A stretch of 64,000 nucleotides of DNA. It comes from Vibrio sp. 10N.286.49.B3. GTDB taxonomy: Bacteria; Pseudomonadota; Gammaproteobacteria; Enterobacterales; Vibrionaceae. The DNA lies in contig NZ_MCUV01000068.1 in NCBI RefSeq assembly GCF_002873395.1, forward strand, positions 62,001 through 126,000, in the 5' to 3' direction. A model generated the notes under the pieces. The model saw only the letters and a program-made list of their open reading frames with translations. It did not search any database and was not told the origin of the DNA. The stretch's first letter is position 1; each line of letters opens with the position of its first letter. A program made the translations under genes and the position numbers. Shown here one piece after another: positions 8,863-18,468 of the stretch.

Positions 8863-9222
8863 ATGCGATTTAAGAAATGGTTAATAGCCATCCCATTAGC
8901 GCTTACCATGCTAACAGGATGTTCTCTGGTAGAGAAACTTGTATACCGAATCGATATCAACCAAGGTAACTATGTTGAGCAACAAGCGGTTGATCAACTT
9001 AAATTTGGAATGACCAAAGAACAAGTACGTTATGTTTTAGGCTCACCAATGTTAATTGAAAATGGCTACCCTGATACTTGGTACTACATCTACCATCACA
9101 CTCCAGGCCATGGCGATTCTATTCAACAAGACCTTGTGGTTAACTTTAACGACTCGGGAACCTTATTAGATATCCAAGGTGATTTTCCACAAAGTGATAC
9201 CTTCTTTGAGAAACTCAATTAA
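8863..9222 (+). CDS. bamE: Outer membrane assembly lipoprotein BamE (SmpA/OmlA)
   Basis: BamE is a small lipoprotein of the beta-barrel assembly complex and stabilises BamD-BamA. The 119-residue precursor has a signal peptide with lipobox LTGC (Cys at residue 20). The SmpA/OmlA fold follows with the typical motifs [18 protein letters not shown] and DTWYYIYHH. After recN and before rnfH is the usual position. A candidate sigmaE promoter precedes it and a bidirectional terminator follows. A second complex member, bamB, lies at 29063-30220 in this window. Confidence 0.96.
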   Translation: MRFKKWLIAIPLALTMLTGCSLVEKLVYRIDINQGNYVEQQAVDQLKFGMTKEQVRYVLGSPMLIENGYPDTWYYIYHHTPGHGDSIQQDLVVNFNDSGTLLDIQGDFPQSDTFFEKLN

Positions 9223-9248
9223 TCACTGAATGGATAATCAAGCCCTAT

Positions 9249-9281
9249 AAAAAACTCGCCCTTTTCGGCGAGTTTTTCTTT
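9249..9281. terminator. Bidirectional terminator between bamE and rnfH
   Basis: AAAACTCGCC (9251-9260) pairs with GGCGAGTTTT (9267-9276), with T-rich tails on both strands. It serves the convergent bamE and rnfH genes. Confidence 0.88.
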
Positions 9282-9305
9282 TTATCTCTATTTATCTAAC
9301 CTAGC

Positions 9306-9608
9306 TTAAGATTTTGCTTTAGCCTGTTCAGCTCGTTTACGGCGGATCTCTTTAGGATCGGCTAGAAGTGGACGATAGATTTCAATACGGTCTTTATCAC
9401 GTACTGTCGCATCCAACTTCACGTTACGACTAAACACCCCGACTTTATTTACCTTCAAATCAATTTCAGGATAAAGCTCAAGTACGCCAGATTTAACAAT
9501 GATCTCTTCTATCGTCATCGCTTTATTAACGACTAAGTTAAGTACTCGCTGTTCGGTTGGCAAAGGATAAACCACATCCACATGAATCATATCGCTTTCA
9601 ATGCTCAT
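9306..9608 (-). CDS. rnfH: RnfH-family ubiquitin-like protein (RatB)
   Basis: This small beta-grasp protein of the RnfH/RatB family is of unclear function and always paired with ratA. I set the start at the ATG at 9608 ([17 protein letters not shown]), four bases after the ratA stop with AGG upstream, giving 100 residues. A second possible start is the ATG at 9590. The sequence [28 protein letters not shown] is the characteristic C-terminal part. Coupled translation with ratA is likely. E. coli RatA was described as inhibiting ribosome subunit joining, while an antitoxin role for RatB is not established. Confidence 0.9.
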   Translation of the reverse strand: MSIESDMIHVDVVYPLPTEQRVLNLVVNKAMTIEEIIVKSGVLELYPEIDLKVNKVGVFSRNVKLDATVRDKDRIEIYRPLLADPKEIRRKRAEQAKAKS

Positions 9609-9612
9609 CGTA

Positions 9613-10041
9613 TTAATAAACCTGTTTTGCTCGTTGGGTGAACGCATTAACCATATTGCTTGTTAATTCATTAAAAATCTTGCCAAATGCCATCTCAATC
9701 ATTTTACTTGAGAACTCAAAGTCTAGTTTTAATTCCACCTTACATGCATAATCATCGAGTGGGGTAAAAAACCATCCACCTTGCAAGGTTTTAAACGGAC
9801 CATCGACTAATTGCATCAAAATTGCATTCTCAGTATCTAATTGATTCGATGTCGTAAATGTTTTACTTATCCCTGCCTTGGAAACGTCAACCGACGCCAC
9901 CATAACAGTAGGAGAAGATTCAAGGATACGAGAGCCTGAACAACCTGGTAAGAATTCCGGATAACGCGCGACATCATTCACCAAATCGTACATTTGACCA
10001 GCACTAAATGATACTAATGCTGAACGACTGACCTGTGGCAT
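9613..10041 (-). CDS. ratA: RatA, START-like COQ10-family protein
   Basis: The start is the ATG at 10041 ([12 protein letters not shown]), preceded by GGAGTCTAT, which gives 142 residues and matches family length. The upstream extension of the frame overlaps the region before smpB and is unlikely to be used. The sequence shows the polyketide cyclase/COQ10 START-like fold motif ([14 protein letters not shown], near residue 30). Mitochondrial relatives bind coenzyme Q. The E. coli protein was reported to bind the 50S subunit and block 70S formation. It is divergent from smpB and coupled to rnfH. Confidence 0.93.
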   Translation of the reverse strand: MPQVSRSALVSFSAGQMYDLVNDVARYPEFLPGCSGSRILESSPTVMVASVDVSKAGISKTFTTSNQLDTENAILMQLVDGPFKTLQGGWFFTPLDDYACKVELKLDFEFSSKMIEMAFGKIFNELTSNMVNAFTQRAKQVY

Positions 10042-10158
10042 ATAGACTCCTGTATAGTACAGCGATACATTACGCTGTAAGCAATTTAAATTCTCTTGAG
10101 CTAGAGCGCAAACAAAAGGATTCCCCATTGAAGGTGCAATCCGTATAATGAGGCTATT

Positions 10159-10644
10159 ATGGCAAAGAACAAATCAAAATCAAAAGCGGGTAGCAATACT
10201 ATTGCGCTTAACAAGAAAGCTCGCCACGAATATTTCATCGATGATGAGATAGAAGCGGGGCTTGAGCTACAAGGCTGGGAAGTTAAATCTCTTCGTGAAG
10301 GCAAAACCAACATTGCTGAAAGCTACGTTTACATCCGTGACGGTGAAGCTTTTATCAGTGGTATGACGATTACACCGCTTACTCAAGCGTGTACTCATAC
10401 TGTGGCAAACCCAACTCGAATTCGTAAACTTCTTTTATCACGTAAAGAACTCGATAATTTGATCGGGCGTATCAACCGCGAAGGTATGACACTCATCGCA
10501 ACGGCACTTTATTGGTCTCGCTCTTGGGCAAAACTAAAAATCGGTGTTGCGAAAGGTAAAAAACTTCACGACAAACGTACTGATATGAAAGAAAAAGATT
10601 GGGCAAGAGACAAAGCTCGTATTATGAAGAGCAATTTGCGTTAA
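10159..10644 (+). CDS. smpB: SsrA-binding protein SmpB
   Basis: SmpB binds the tRNA-like part of tmRNA and brings it to stalled ribosomes for trans-translation. At 161 residues it is full length. The OB-fold core includes [20 protein letters not shown] and GWEVKSLR. A basic C-terminal tail ([18 protein letters not shown]) enters the mRNA channel of the ribosome. Its RNA partner ssrA starts 66 bases downstream on the same strand, so both halves of the rescue system are adjacent, as usual in vibrios. Confidence 0.98.
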   Translation: MAKNKSKSKAGSNTIALNKKARHEYFIDDEIEAGLELQGWEVKSLREGKTNIAESYVYIRDGEAFISGMTITPLTQACTHTVANPTRIRKLLLSRKELDNLIGRINREGMTLIATALYWSRSWAKLKIGVAKGKKLHDKRTDMKEKDWARDKARIMKSNLR

Positions 10645-10710
10645 TCTTGACCACTTAAACGCACAAGGCTAGACAGGCACGTCTTTTCTGGTACTATGCT
10701 TATAACACTT

Positions 10711-11077
10711 GGGGCTGATTTAGGATTCGACAGGAATTTTGAAGTCTGAGGTGCATGCCGTGGGGCGGTTGGCCACGTAAAAAGCCGCAAAAAAATAGTC
10801 GCAAACGACGAAAACTACGCACTAGCAGCTTAATAACCTGCTGAGAGCCTCTTTGCCCTAGCTTCCGCTTGTAAGACGGGGAATTACAAAGAGTCAAACC
10901 CAAACTAGCTAGATCGGATTCTCCCGCCTGAGAGATGAAGTTCGAAATATAATTCAGGATAGCCATTTACTAGCGTGTCGGTTCGCAGGTACTTGGTGAA
11001 ATTAAAGATCGACTAAGCATGTAGTACCAATGATGAATGATTTTTGGACGCGGGTTCAACTCCCGCCAGCTCCACCA
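10711..11077 (+). ncRNA. ssrA: Transfer-messenger RNA (tmRNA)
   Basis: The RNA begins GGGGCTGATTTAGGATTCGA and ends with the T-arm-like GGTTCAACTCCCGCC followed by the pairing strand AGCTCC and ACCA, so CCA is encoded. The internal tag frame at 10801-10830 reads ANDENYALAA and is followed by two TAA stops at 10831-10836. This degradation tag is typical of Vibrio. The mature length is about 367 bases. It works with SmpB, encoded directly upstream. In V. cholerae the 3' end of this gene is the attachment site of the VPI-1 pathogenicity island. Confidence 0.97.
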
Positions 11078-11087
11078 AACGTTTGGT

Positions 11088-11105
11088 TCATGATGTATCA
11101 TGAAG
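11088..11105 (+). other. Perfect palindrome just after tmRNA
   Basis: TTCATGAT-GT-ATCATGAA is a perfect 8-base inverted repeat with a two-base spacer, beginning 11 bases after the CCA end. It may mark the 3' processing region of the precursor, or be a recombination-related palindrome; neither is shown. Confidence 0.45.
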
Positions 11106-11108
11106 CAC

Positions 11109-11147
11109 AAAAAGCCCTTATGGTTTATAGCCTTAAGGGCTTTTTTG
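11109..11147 (+). terminator. Terminator of ssrA
   Basis: AAAGCCCTTA (11111-11120) pairs with TTAAGGGCTTT after a loop of about 13 bases, and a run of T follows. This is a standard intrinsic terminator for the tmRNA gene. Confidence 0.85.
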
Positions 11148-11633
11148 CGTCTGTAGCATTCCACTGAATATCATAAGATCTCGCATTAATAATACCAAGA
11201 ATAACACCATGATTATTTGGTGCTAAAAATCTTGATGTTATTTTGAATAAAGGCAACAGACAGCCTTAGTCCTATACCTAGAAAGCTATCGTAAACACCA
11301 ATATAAAGCATTCTGCTAAGTATTTAACAAACTCCTACCTCCATACTATCCCCCTCCCCTAGCGAAGCCTCTCAAGCTCGTAGGTTGGCTCGACATCAAG
11401 TGAAGAAAGCTTTGATTCTGATGGATATAACGTATATCAATTGGAAGTATTACGTAGGGATATGACTAAAATAGCTGAAGATATAAATACAATTGTAGAA
11501 TGAATAGAGATGAAGCTGCTTAGTTATAACTGCATGAAATTAAACAATACGGCATGATGCCTAGAAAGGAGTTGTAGCAGAATTTTATGGGGCTTTAGAG
11601 GGGTATTACTATTTTACTCAGCATCCCGCTGGG
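11148..11633. other. Gene-poor gap downstream of ssrA, with a possible gene remnant
   Basis: About 490 bases without a convincing gene lie between the tmRNA terminator and the serine hydrolase. On the plus strand an open stretch at 11384-11503 has no start codon of its own beyond an internal ATG. It encodes about 39 residues ending in a helix-like sequence, DMTKIAEDINTIVE, followed by TGA. It reads like the C-terminal end of a protein whose upstream part is missing (a stop at 11381 closes the frame). It could be debris from an element once integrated at ssrA, or chance. No integrase, insertion sequence or repeat of the ssrA 3' end is visible. Confidence 0.4.
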
Positions 11634-11660
11634 AAAAATTTGCTTCGTCCCTGAAGCAAA
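11634..11660 (-). terminator. Terminator of the serine hydrolase gene
   Basis: On the minus strand TTTGCTTC-AGGGAC-GAAGCAAA is followed by TTTTT. It lies 17 bases after the stop codon at 11678. Confidence 0.85.
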
Positions 11661-11677
11661 AATTACAACTATACGTC

Positions 11678-13030
11678 TTACTTGTCTGCTAGAAGTTTAG
11701 CAGCTGAACGCATAAGTGCTGGAGATTTGTTCTCGCCGTAACCTGAGTGGTATGGGTTAGTTGAGAATACAACACCAACGAAGTCACGAGCTGGATCAAC
11801 GTAGATGAATTGACCTAGGTTACCACTTTTACCCATTGCGCCATCGTCGAAGATGTAATCGAACTGGTAAGATTGGTAATCAGCTTTTTCGTTGAATGCG
11901 CTTAGAGAGCTAGCTTCTTTAGTGTTACCTTCAAAAGTTGCTTTGTCGCCGCTGCTACGGATGATGTCGATAACATCTTGGTGAACAACTTGCTCAGTTG
12001 CTACTGCAGACCAGCTTGGAGTAAATAGCGTTGCGAAACGTGCTTTATCTTCAAGAGTAGTGTGTAGTAGACCAAGACCTAGAGCCATGCCGTCTGGTGC
12101 GATGCTGAATTGAGCTGCTTGACGAGCGTGCATTTTGCCCCAAACACGATCTTCAAATACTTGAGACCAAGTTGTACCTTCAAGGTTTTCAACCATCTTA
12201 GTTAGTACGATAGTGTTGATTGAAGCGTAACGGTTAACTTCACCCGCTTTTTCGCCTTCAAGTTTTTCAGTATCACGTGCAACGTCGATCCAAGATTCAA
12301 CTTCACCAGTTTCAGCGTTAGCAACACCGAATGCAGAAGAGAAGAAACGAACAACTGGAGATACAGGGTTCATGATAGAAGCAAGTGTTTCTTCGTTATC
12401 AAGACCTGTGTTGTGGTTTAGTACGTCAAGTACGCGTACGTCATCCCAAACTGTATCTTTTAGTTGTGGTACGTATTTAGTGATTGGTTGTTGTGGGTCG
12501 ATTTGACCTTCTTTAACCATTTGAGCTACAACAAGACCAACAGTCGTTTTAGCAGAAGACATCCAAACGTGACGGTCAGTTGGGTTCATACCTGGGTATG
12601 CTTCGTATACAATTTTGCCTTCATGAATAAGCATGAAACCTTGCGTACGGAAGTGTGGTTCAGCCATGTACTCGTCCATCGTTAGTTCACCCTTCGCTTG
12701 GGTTTGAACTTTGATGTTGCCAAGATCTTTGTTGATCTCTTTAACTAGTGGCTTGTACTCTTCGTTTGGAGAAACAAGAGTAGATGGTAGGAATTCTTCA
12801 GCTTTCATGCTGTAGTAAACAGCGTGATCGCCACCCATTTGCCAGTGGAAGTTATCAAAGTTTTCACGAGCGCTCTCAACGAACTCAACAGAGAAAGACT
12901 CTTTTGCGATAGATACTGGGTTAGTTACTTGTGCGCCTTCTTTTTTAAGAGCGGCAACGACTGGGTTTTCAGCTAAAGCAGGCACTGCTAGAGTTGAAGC
13001 AACTAATGCTGCGATCATTTTAAATTTCAT
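11678..13030 (-). CDS. Exported serine hydrolase, beta-lactamase/PBP superfamily
   Basis: This 450-residue protein has a clear Sec signal peptide (cleavage after ALA, residue 20). The mature part belongs to the class C beta-lactamase/DD-peptidase-like family (Pfam Beta-lactamase). The catalytic S-x-x-K is SSAK at residues 158-161, the tyrosine motif appears as Y-A-S at 268-270 (NRYASIN), and a KSGN near residue 395 matches the KTG position. Such proteins are usually periplasmic or secreted esterases or peptidases rather than antibiotic-inactivating enzymes, and the substrate is unknown. It stands alone between the ssrA gap and an outer-membrane gene and has its own terminator. AGGA lies 11 bases before the ATG. 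Confidence 0.82.
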   Translation of the reverse strand: MKFKMIAALVASTLAVPALAENPVVAALKKEGAQVTNPVSIAKESFSVEFVESARENFDNFHWQMGGDHAVYYSMKAEEFLPSTLVSPNEEYKPLVKEINKDLGNIKVQTQAKGELTMDEYMAEPHFRTQGFMLIHEGKIVYEAYPGMNPTDRHVWMSSAKTTVGLVVAQMVKEGQIDPQQPITKYVPQLKDTVWDDVRVLDVLNHNTGLDNEETLASIMNPVSPVVRFFSSAFGVANAETGEVESWIDVARDTEKLEGEKAGEVNRYASINTIVLTKMVENLEGTTWSQVFEDRVWGKMHARQAAQFSIAPDGMALGLGLLHTTLEDKARFATLFTPSWSAVATEQVVHQDVIDIIRSSGDKATFEGNTKEASSLSAFNEKADYQSYQFDYIFDDGAMGKSGNLGQFIYVDPARDFVGVVFSTNPYHSGYGENKSPALMRSAAKLLADK

Positions 13031-13277
13031 AAAAATATCCTGATATAGGTTTATGTTTCAATGGTGAAATTATAATAATTGCAGTAATTAACCACAGGTC
13101 AGTCGGTGACACTCGGAACATCAAAATGTAAGGAAAAATGACAGTTTTGTAATATAAGAAACAACTCGCGAATACAAACTGATCTTATTTAAAAATACTA
13201 CGCTTTAAATAATGCCTACCACTTATTTATCGCCTACCTGCTGAGCTATCAAAGCGTTTATTGCATGTTTATAAGCA
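13031..13277. other. Upstream region of the serine hydrolase gene
   Basis: An AT-rich stretch of about 250 bases that presumably holds the minus-strand promoter of the hydrolase gene. I found no reading frame and no operator that I can name. Confidence 0.4.
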
Positions 13278-13311
13278 TAAAAAATGCCGCTTCCCTTTCA
13301 GAAAGCGGCAT
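13278..13311 (-). terminator. Terminator of the outer-membrane protein gene
   Basis: ATGCCGCTT (13284-13292) pairs with AAGCGGCAT (13303-13311). On the minus strand the hairpin is followed by six T residues. Confidence 0.88.
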
Positions 13312-13346
13312 CGCATAAATTAATTTTTTGACTAACTCAAACGAAT

Positions 13347-14126
13347 TTAGAAGTAGTGACGAACACCAATCCATGCTTCAGTTTGCCATTCACTTGGCGC
13401 ATCGATACCGTTCACATCCATGCTTGTTTTAGTGAAGTCGTAGCGAGTGTTTAACCACCAAGTGCGTGAGTTGTTAAGTGGTACATTCAAAGCAAATTTT
13501 ACCGCTAGGCTTTGCATTTCAATTGAATCACCTGACACATCTTGCCACTCAGGAACAGCAGAAACGTAAGCGCCGCTAGTACCGATATGCTTAGCAGTGA
13601 TAAGACCTAGAGAATACCCTAGCAGATCGCTATCTTTAACACCGTTAACTTCCATTGAACCACCCATAACGCCAAGGCGAGGGAATACTAATAAACCACC
13701 AGTGTAAGCAGGGTTGATTGCAGCAACACCACCAATCGATAGTAGGTCATTTTTCACTTCTGTACGTGTGTTGATGTAGTCTAGTGATACACCTAGCTTA
13801 GGCACAACCGTTGAACCTGGTTCAAAGACATGGAAGTACTGAATGCGAGAGTTTGAGTACTCAGTACCAAAATCGTTAGAGTTATGGTTACCTACTTTAT
13901 TATCATCAGCAAACGTTGCTTCACCAAGTAGAGCAAACTGTTGACCATTCTCCATACCACCAGATACTTGACCTTGTAGTTGAATGTCAGAGCTGCCATT
14001 AAATAATACAGCAGCTTGAGTGTAAACTTTTGTTACGTCAGCTGGATCAATCGCTTTGCTGTCTTCAGCTAAAGCAGGTGCTGCAAGTGTTAGCGCTAAT
14101 GGCGCTACTAAAGCAAACTTTTTCAT
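13347..14126 (-). CDS. Putative outer-membrane beta-barrel protein
   Basis: I do not recognise a named family. The 259-residue precursor has a Sec signal peptide ending APALA (residue 20). The mature part shows alternating hydrophobic and polar strands, no transmembrane helices, and the last residues are WIGVRHYF. A C-terminal phenylalanine after an aromatic-rich strand is the signal recognised by the Bam complex, so a small barrel of roughly 10-12 strands is likely. It is a single gene between terminators, next to the RND operon on the same strand. It could be a channel or a surface protein; nothing fixes a substrate. Confidence 0.65.
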   Translation of the reverse strand: MKKFALVAPLALTLAAPALAEDSKAIDPADVTKVYTQAAVLFNGSSDIQLQGQVSGGMENGQQFALLGEATFADDNKVGNHNSNDFGTEYSNSRIQYFHVFEPGSTVVPKLGVSLDYINTRTEVKNDLLSIGGVAAINPAYTGGLLVFPRLGVMGGSMEVNGVKDSDLLGYSLGLITAKHIGTSGAYVSAVPEWQDVSGDSIEMQSLAVKFALNVPLNNSRTWWLNTRYDFTKTSMDVNGIDAPSEWQTEAWIGVRHYF

Positions 14127-14220
14127 CTTTATCTCGTCTTTATTATATTAAATCAAACTCATGCCCTACTGATTAAGTATCACTGCCTAATTCAGAGGAT
14201 TTAAGATTGAGGTTGTACCA

Positions 14221-14246
14221 AAGGTCACTCAGATTTGAGTGACCTT
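14221..14246 (-). terminator. Hairpin at the end of the RND operon
   Basis: AAGGTCACTCA (14221-14231) and TGAGTGACCTT (14236-14246) form a perfect 11-base stem with a four-base loop, 20 bases past the RND pump stop on the minus strand. The following bases (TGGTACAACC) are not T-rich, so termination may be partial or Rho-assisted. Confidence 0.6.
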
Positions 14247-14266
14247 AAATTGTTGATAGAGATTAA

Positions 14267-17200
14267 TTAGTCAAGGTCGATGACTTTTTTCTCAGTACCG
14301 TTGATGCGTTCTCTTAGACGTTGGAATACCGCGTAGAAGCCAGGTGTTAGCACGACACCAAGAACAAGAACACAAAGGATCCCGCCAAGTAGTGTTAAAC
14401 CCGTACCATTTTGTGCGATTGAGCCAGGACCAGATGCAAATGCAAGAGGCAGGATACCTAGGATGAATGACCAAGACGTCATGTTCACCGCACGGAAACG
14501 CATGGTGCCACCCTTCTCTGCAGCTTCTTCGATACTTAGACCGTTCTCTTCACGCTGAATTTTCGCAAATTCAACAATCAAGATTGCGTTCTTAGCAGCA
14601 AGTGCAATAAGAAGAATCAAACCAATTTGTCCGTATAGCGTCATTGCCATGCCCGTTAGCGACAGTGCAATGTAAGCACCTAGAGCAGCCGTTGGTGCAG
14701 CAATAATGATCGCAGCAGGTAGTGCCCATGATTCGTACTGTGCAACTAGGAATAGGTACATGAATACAACAGCGAAAATGAATGCAAAGATGATTGCGTT
14801 ACCCGCCATCTTCTCTTGCAGTGCCATTGTCGTCCACTCGTAGCCATAGCCTGTTGTCAGTTGCTTTTCAGAGATAGCTTCTACCACTTCCATAACTTGA
14901 CCTGATGAGTAACCAGGTGCTGGAGCGATATAGATCTTCGTTGCAGAAAGCATGTTGTACGTTGATGCGATATCCGCTTCAAGACGTGGCTCTACTTTAG
15001 CAATTGCTGAAATAGGTAACATTTCACCAGATGCTGTCTTGATATGAATATCTTTAAGATTGTCGATACCAATACGTTGCTCAGCTTTTGCTTGTAACGT
15101 GATGTAGAAAGTGTTGCCCCATAGAGAGAAATCACCACCACGAGAAGAGGCTAAGTAAGTCATCAACGTATCGTTAACTGCCGTTACTGATACACCGTGT
15201 TGACGTGCTTTTTCACGATCAACGTCAATGTAGTAATGCGGTACGTTGGCACGGAATAGCGTGTACGCACGACCAATTTCAGGTGCTTGGTTTAGCTCTG
15301 AAATTAGGTTTTGAGCCGTTGCAGCGAGTTCAACTTGGCTTGCACCAGAGCTGTTTTGTAGCATGTACTCTAAGTTAGAGCCTGAACCGATACCAGGGAT
15401 AGCAGCAGGAGCGATAGTCATAACAACACCGCCAACCACACGACTTAGCTGAGCATTCAAACGTGCCGATACATCAAATACTGTATTGCCACCTTCTAAG
15501 TTCTTACGCTCGTCCCACGGTTTAAGGGCGATAAATAGTGTTGCACTGTTTGATTGCATTGATACAGATAGAGCACTAAAGCCACCTGCACCACCAACAA
15601 GTTCAACCGCTGGATCGCTACCAATGATATCCGTTGCTTGCTTTAGTACATCGTTCGTACGGTTCAGTGAAGCACCGTCAGGCAGTTGTACTAGTGCTAG
15701 CATCGCACCTTTATCTTCAGGTTCAACGAATGCTGTTGGAACGGATTGGTTTAGTAGGTAAGTTGCACCAATTGTGCCACCAAAGATAATCGCTAGAACC
15801 GCTGTCTTACGAACAACAACGGCTACCGCTTTACCGTAGATAGCCGTTACTTTATCAAAGCCACGGTTAAACTTAATGAACCAGTTTGATGGCTCTTCAC
15901 GCTTCATGATCAAAGAACATAACGCTGGAGATAGCGTTAGTGCGTTAATCGCTGAAATAACGAGAGAGATACAAAGCGTAACACTGAACTGAGCAAACAT
16001 TACACCAGTGATACCTGGCAGTAAGCTGATTGGAACGAAAACCGCTAGCATTACTAGTGTTGAAGCAATGATTGGACCCGTTACTTCTTGCATTGCAACA
16101 AACGTCGCTTTTGCAGGTGTGTAATCTGGGTTTTTCTTCATTACACTTTCTACGTTCTCGATAACCAAGATTGCGTTATCTACCACAATACCAATCGCTA
16201 GGATCATACCGAACATAGTGATGGTGTTAATGGTGAAGCCAAAGCTGTGCATGAAGAAGAATGTACCGATCAAAGATACTGGAATCGCAATTGCTGGTAC
16301 TAGTGTCGCACGGATACTACCTAGGAATAGGTAAGTAACGAAGATAACTAGAATAATCGCAATAACTAGCGTTTCAGTAACGTTATTGATCGAGTCTGCT
16401 ACGAACTCAGTGACATCAAATGGGAACGCGTATGCAACGTCATCTGGGAACTGTAGAGTGCTTAGTAGCTCTTTTACACCTTTACCGGTATCAAGTGCGT
16501 TAGCACCTGGCGCTAGTGCAACGGTCATCAATGCCGCTGGTTTACCGTTTAGAACGGTGTTCGTTTCGTAACGGTTGTCACCAAGCTCAATGTCAGCAAT
16601 ATCACGTAGGTAGATGTTTGAACCATCAGCTTCAGTACGAACGATGATGTTTTCAAACTCTTCTGCCGTCTCTAAGCGACCTTGGCTTAGTAGTGGAATT
16701 TGCAGCATGCGATCATCATCAAAAGGACCTGCACCTAGTTTACCCACTGGGAACTGGCTGTTTTGATCGGTGATTGCATTGTTAATTTCACGTGTAGACA
16801 GACCTAAAGCCGTCATCTTATCTACATCTAACCAAACACGCATTGCGTACTCAGTACCTAGTAGAGATAGGTCACCAACACCTTCAACACGAGATAGACT
16901 ATCGGCTAGGCTAAGCGCCATCCAGTTGTCTAGGTATTGACGATCGTAAGTGCCTTCAGGAGAGTGAATAGCAATTGCCATTAGCGTATCTGAAGACGCT
17001 TTCTTTACACGTACACCTAAGTTATTAACGATCGGTGGTAGTGCAGATAGCGCAGCAGCAACACGGTTTTGTACGTTCACCTGAGCCATATCTGGATCAG
17101 TACCAATATCGAAGGTTACTTTTAGGATGTAAGTACCATCGTTGGCAGAACGAGAGTCCATGTACAGCATATTATCTACGCCGTTCACTTCTTTCTCTAT

Positions 17201-17395
17201 CGGTGTTGCTATTATTTGTTCAATCGTTTCAGCACTTGCACCAGGGTATAACGCAACAACGTTAATAACTGGTGGAGTGATATCTGGATATTCCGATACT
17301 GGCATCAGTTTGATTGCAATCGCCCCGATAAGGGTCAATACAATCGAAATAACCAAAGCAAATTTTGGTCGGAAAATAAAAAAGCGGCTTAACAT
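14267..17395 (-). CDS. RND multidrug efflux pump, inner-membrane subunit (AcrB-like)
   Basis: This proton-driven exporter of the HAE-1 class is the engine of the tripartite pump encoded here. The start is the ATG at 17395 with GAGGAG upstream, giving 1042 residues and the standard layout: TM1 (about 10-28), a large periplasmic loop, TM2-6, TM7, a second loop and TM8-12. The TM4 motif reads [15 protein letters not shown], with D406 and N407 at the positions of AcrB D407/D408. The TM10 lysine is present ([15 protein letters not shown]935). One proton-relay acid is therefore Asn, as in some other RND subfamilies. It directly follows the adaptor gene (stop at 17399). Substrates are unknown. Confidence 0.93.
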   Translation of the reverse strand: MLSRFFIFRPKFALVISIVLTLIGAIAIKLMPVSEYPDITPPVINVVALYPGASAETIEQIIATPIEKEVNGVDNMLYMDSRSANDGTYILKVTFDIGTDPDMAQVNVQNRVAAALSALPPIVNNLGVRVKKASSDTLMAIAIHSPEGTYDRQYLDNWMALSLADSLSRVEGVGDLSLLGTEYAMRVWLDVDKMTALGLSTREINNAITDQNSQFPVGKLGAGPFDDDRMLQIPLLSQGRLETAEEFENIIVRTEADGSNIYLRDIADIELGDNRYETNTVLNGKPAALMTVALAPGANALDTGKGVKELLSTLQFPDDVAYAFPFDVTEFVADSINNVTETLVIAIILVIFVTYLFLGSIRATLVPAIAIPVSLIGTFFFMHSFGFTINTITMFGMILAIGIVVDNAILVIENVESVMKKNPDYTPAKATFVAMQEVTGPIIASTLVMLAVFVPISLLPGITGVMFAQFSVTLCISLVISAINALTLSPALCSLIMKREEPSNWFIKFNRGFDKVTAIYGKAVAVVVRKTAVLAIIFGGTIGATYLLNQSVPTAFVEPEDKGAMLALVQLPDGASLNRTNDVLKQATDIIGSDPAVELVGGAGGFSALSVSMQSNSATLFIALKPWDERKNLEGGNTVFDVSARLNAQLSRVVGGVVMTIAPAAIPGIGSGSNLEYMLQNSSGASQVELAATAQNLISELNQAPEIGRAYTLFRANVPHYYIDVDREKARQHGVSVTAVNDTLMTYLASSRGGDFSLWGNTFYITLQAKAEQRIGIDNLKDIHIKTASGEMLPISAIAKVEPRLEADIASTYNMLSATKIYIAPAPGYSSGQVMEVVEAISEKQLTTGYGYEWTTMALQEKMAGNAIIFAFIFAVVFMYLFLVAQYESWALPAAIIIAAPTAALGAYIALSLTGMAMTLYGQIGLILLIALAAKNAILIVEFAKIQREENGLSIEEAAEKGGTMRFRAVNMTSWSFILGILPLAFASGPGSIAQNGTGLTLLGGILCVLVLGVVLTPGFYAVFQRLRERINGTEKKVIDLD

Positions 17396-17398
17396 CAA

Positions 17399-18448
17399 TT
17401 ACTCCTCGTTTTGCACGCTAACTGGCGAATTAGGTCGAATTCGGATCAAGCCATCTGTGATGATTTGGCTTCCTGCTTCAATCCCTTCGGTAATGAATGC
17501 TTGTCCTTTCTCTTGCTTCATAATTGCAACATCACGGCGTTGTGCTGTGTTGTTTTCATCGATCACGTAAACGTATTGAATCGTTAGATCTTGCATTAGT
17601 GCTGATTGAGGCACCCAGAAGCCTTCAATCGCTTGGTTGCTTTCAACAGTAACGTAAGTCACTTTATTTGGTTTAAATCCGTGCGCACTGTTATCAAAAG
17701 AGGCAGAAACTTGGATAGTGCCGGCAGTTGGACTTACTTGGTTAGCAACATAGTTCACTTCAGTTTCAATGCCTGTCGCGGTTAGTGTTACTGATGATTG
17801 CTCTGCATTATCAATTTCAAATGATTGGTATGCATCGTAATCCATGTTGAAAGCAACATTCATTGGCGATAGTTGAACGATATCAATTAGTGCACCAGAA
17901 GCTGGAGATACTTGATCACCAACAGAAACGCGAGACTTACCTAGTTGACCTGCGTAAGGCGCACGAACTGTGGTTGACTCTAGGTCGTAAGTTGCTTTTT
18001 CTAGAGTAATACCAGACGCGTATAAAGCAGCATCAGCAGAATCAAGTTGTGCTTGTGCTAGCTCTAGATCAGACTGAGTTGAGCCACCAGGACCTTGTAG
18101 CATAGTGACACGGTCGTAGTGTAGCTCTGCACTTTTGTGTGCTGCTTGAGCTTGTTTAACGTGCGCTTGAGCAAGTTGTAGGTTGTGCAGGTAAACTGTT
18201 GCATCGAGTTTGAAAAGAACATCGCCTTTTTGAACCATTGCACCATCTTCTGCATTTTGCTCAACAAGATAACCCGTTACTCGAGGAGTAATGAAGGTTT
18301 GTGCTTGAGATTCAAATTTAGCAATAATCGTTTTGCTTGGGTTCATTGATGTAAGTTCTGCATTGATCGCATGAACAGGAGCACCCGCGGCATTTACTAC
18401 ACCAGAGACGGCTACTGCTAGAGCGCACAGTACATGAATTTTTTTCAT
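17399..18448 (-). CDS. RND efflux periplasmic adaptor (membrane fusion protein)
   Basis: This 349-residue adaptor links the RND pump to its outer-membrane channel. It has a signal peptide (residues 1-20, ending VNAAG) but no lipobox cysteine, so it is not an AcrA-type lipoprotein. A lipoyl-like half motif (ITPRVTGYLVEQNAEDGAMVQKGDVLFKLD in two pieces around residues 53-82) and an alpha-hairpin (about 90-150) are followed by the second lipoyl half (TVRAPYAGQLGKSRVSVGDQV). A beta-barrel region comes last. It lies 20 bases after the TolC-like gene and is adjacent to the pump, so the three genes form one operon. Confidence 0.93.
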   Translation of the reverse strand: MKKIHVLCALAVAVSGVVNAAGAPVHAINAELTSMNPSKTIIAKFESQAQTFITPRVTGYLVEQNAEDGAMVQKGDVLFKLDATVYLHNLQLAQAHVKQAQAAHKSAELHYDRVTMLQGPGGSTQSDLELAQAQLDSADAALYASGITLEKATYDLESTTVRAPYAGQLGKSRVSVGDQVSPASGALIDIVQLSPMNVAFNMDYDAYQSFEIDNAEQSSVTLTATGIETEVNYVANQVSPTAGTIQVSASFDNSAHGFKPNKVTYVTVESNQAIEGFWVPQSALMQDLTIQYVYVIDENNTAQRRDVAIMKQEKGQAFITEGIEAGSQIITDGLIRIRPNSPVSVQNEE

Positions 18449-18468
18449 TATTTATTCCTCAATAATTA

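Noticed and set aside
10700..11164. Minus-strand frames of 88 and 64 residues over ssrA
   Set aside because: They overlap the tmRNA gene, which is unmistakable by its ends and tag. The protein WWSWRELNPRPK is the familiar artefact of translating a structural RNA.
17142..17570. Plus-strand frame of 142 residues over the RND pump and adaptor junction
   Set aside because: It is antisense to two well-recognised genes and has no ribosome-binding site or known motif.
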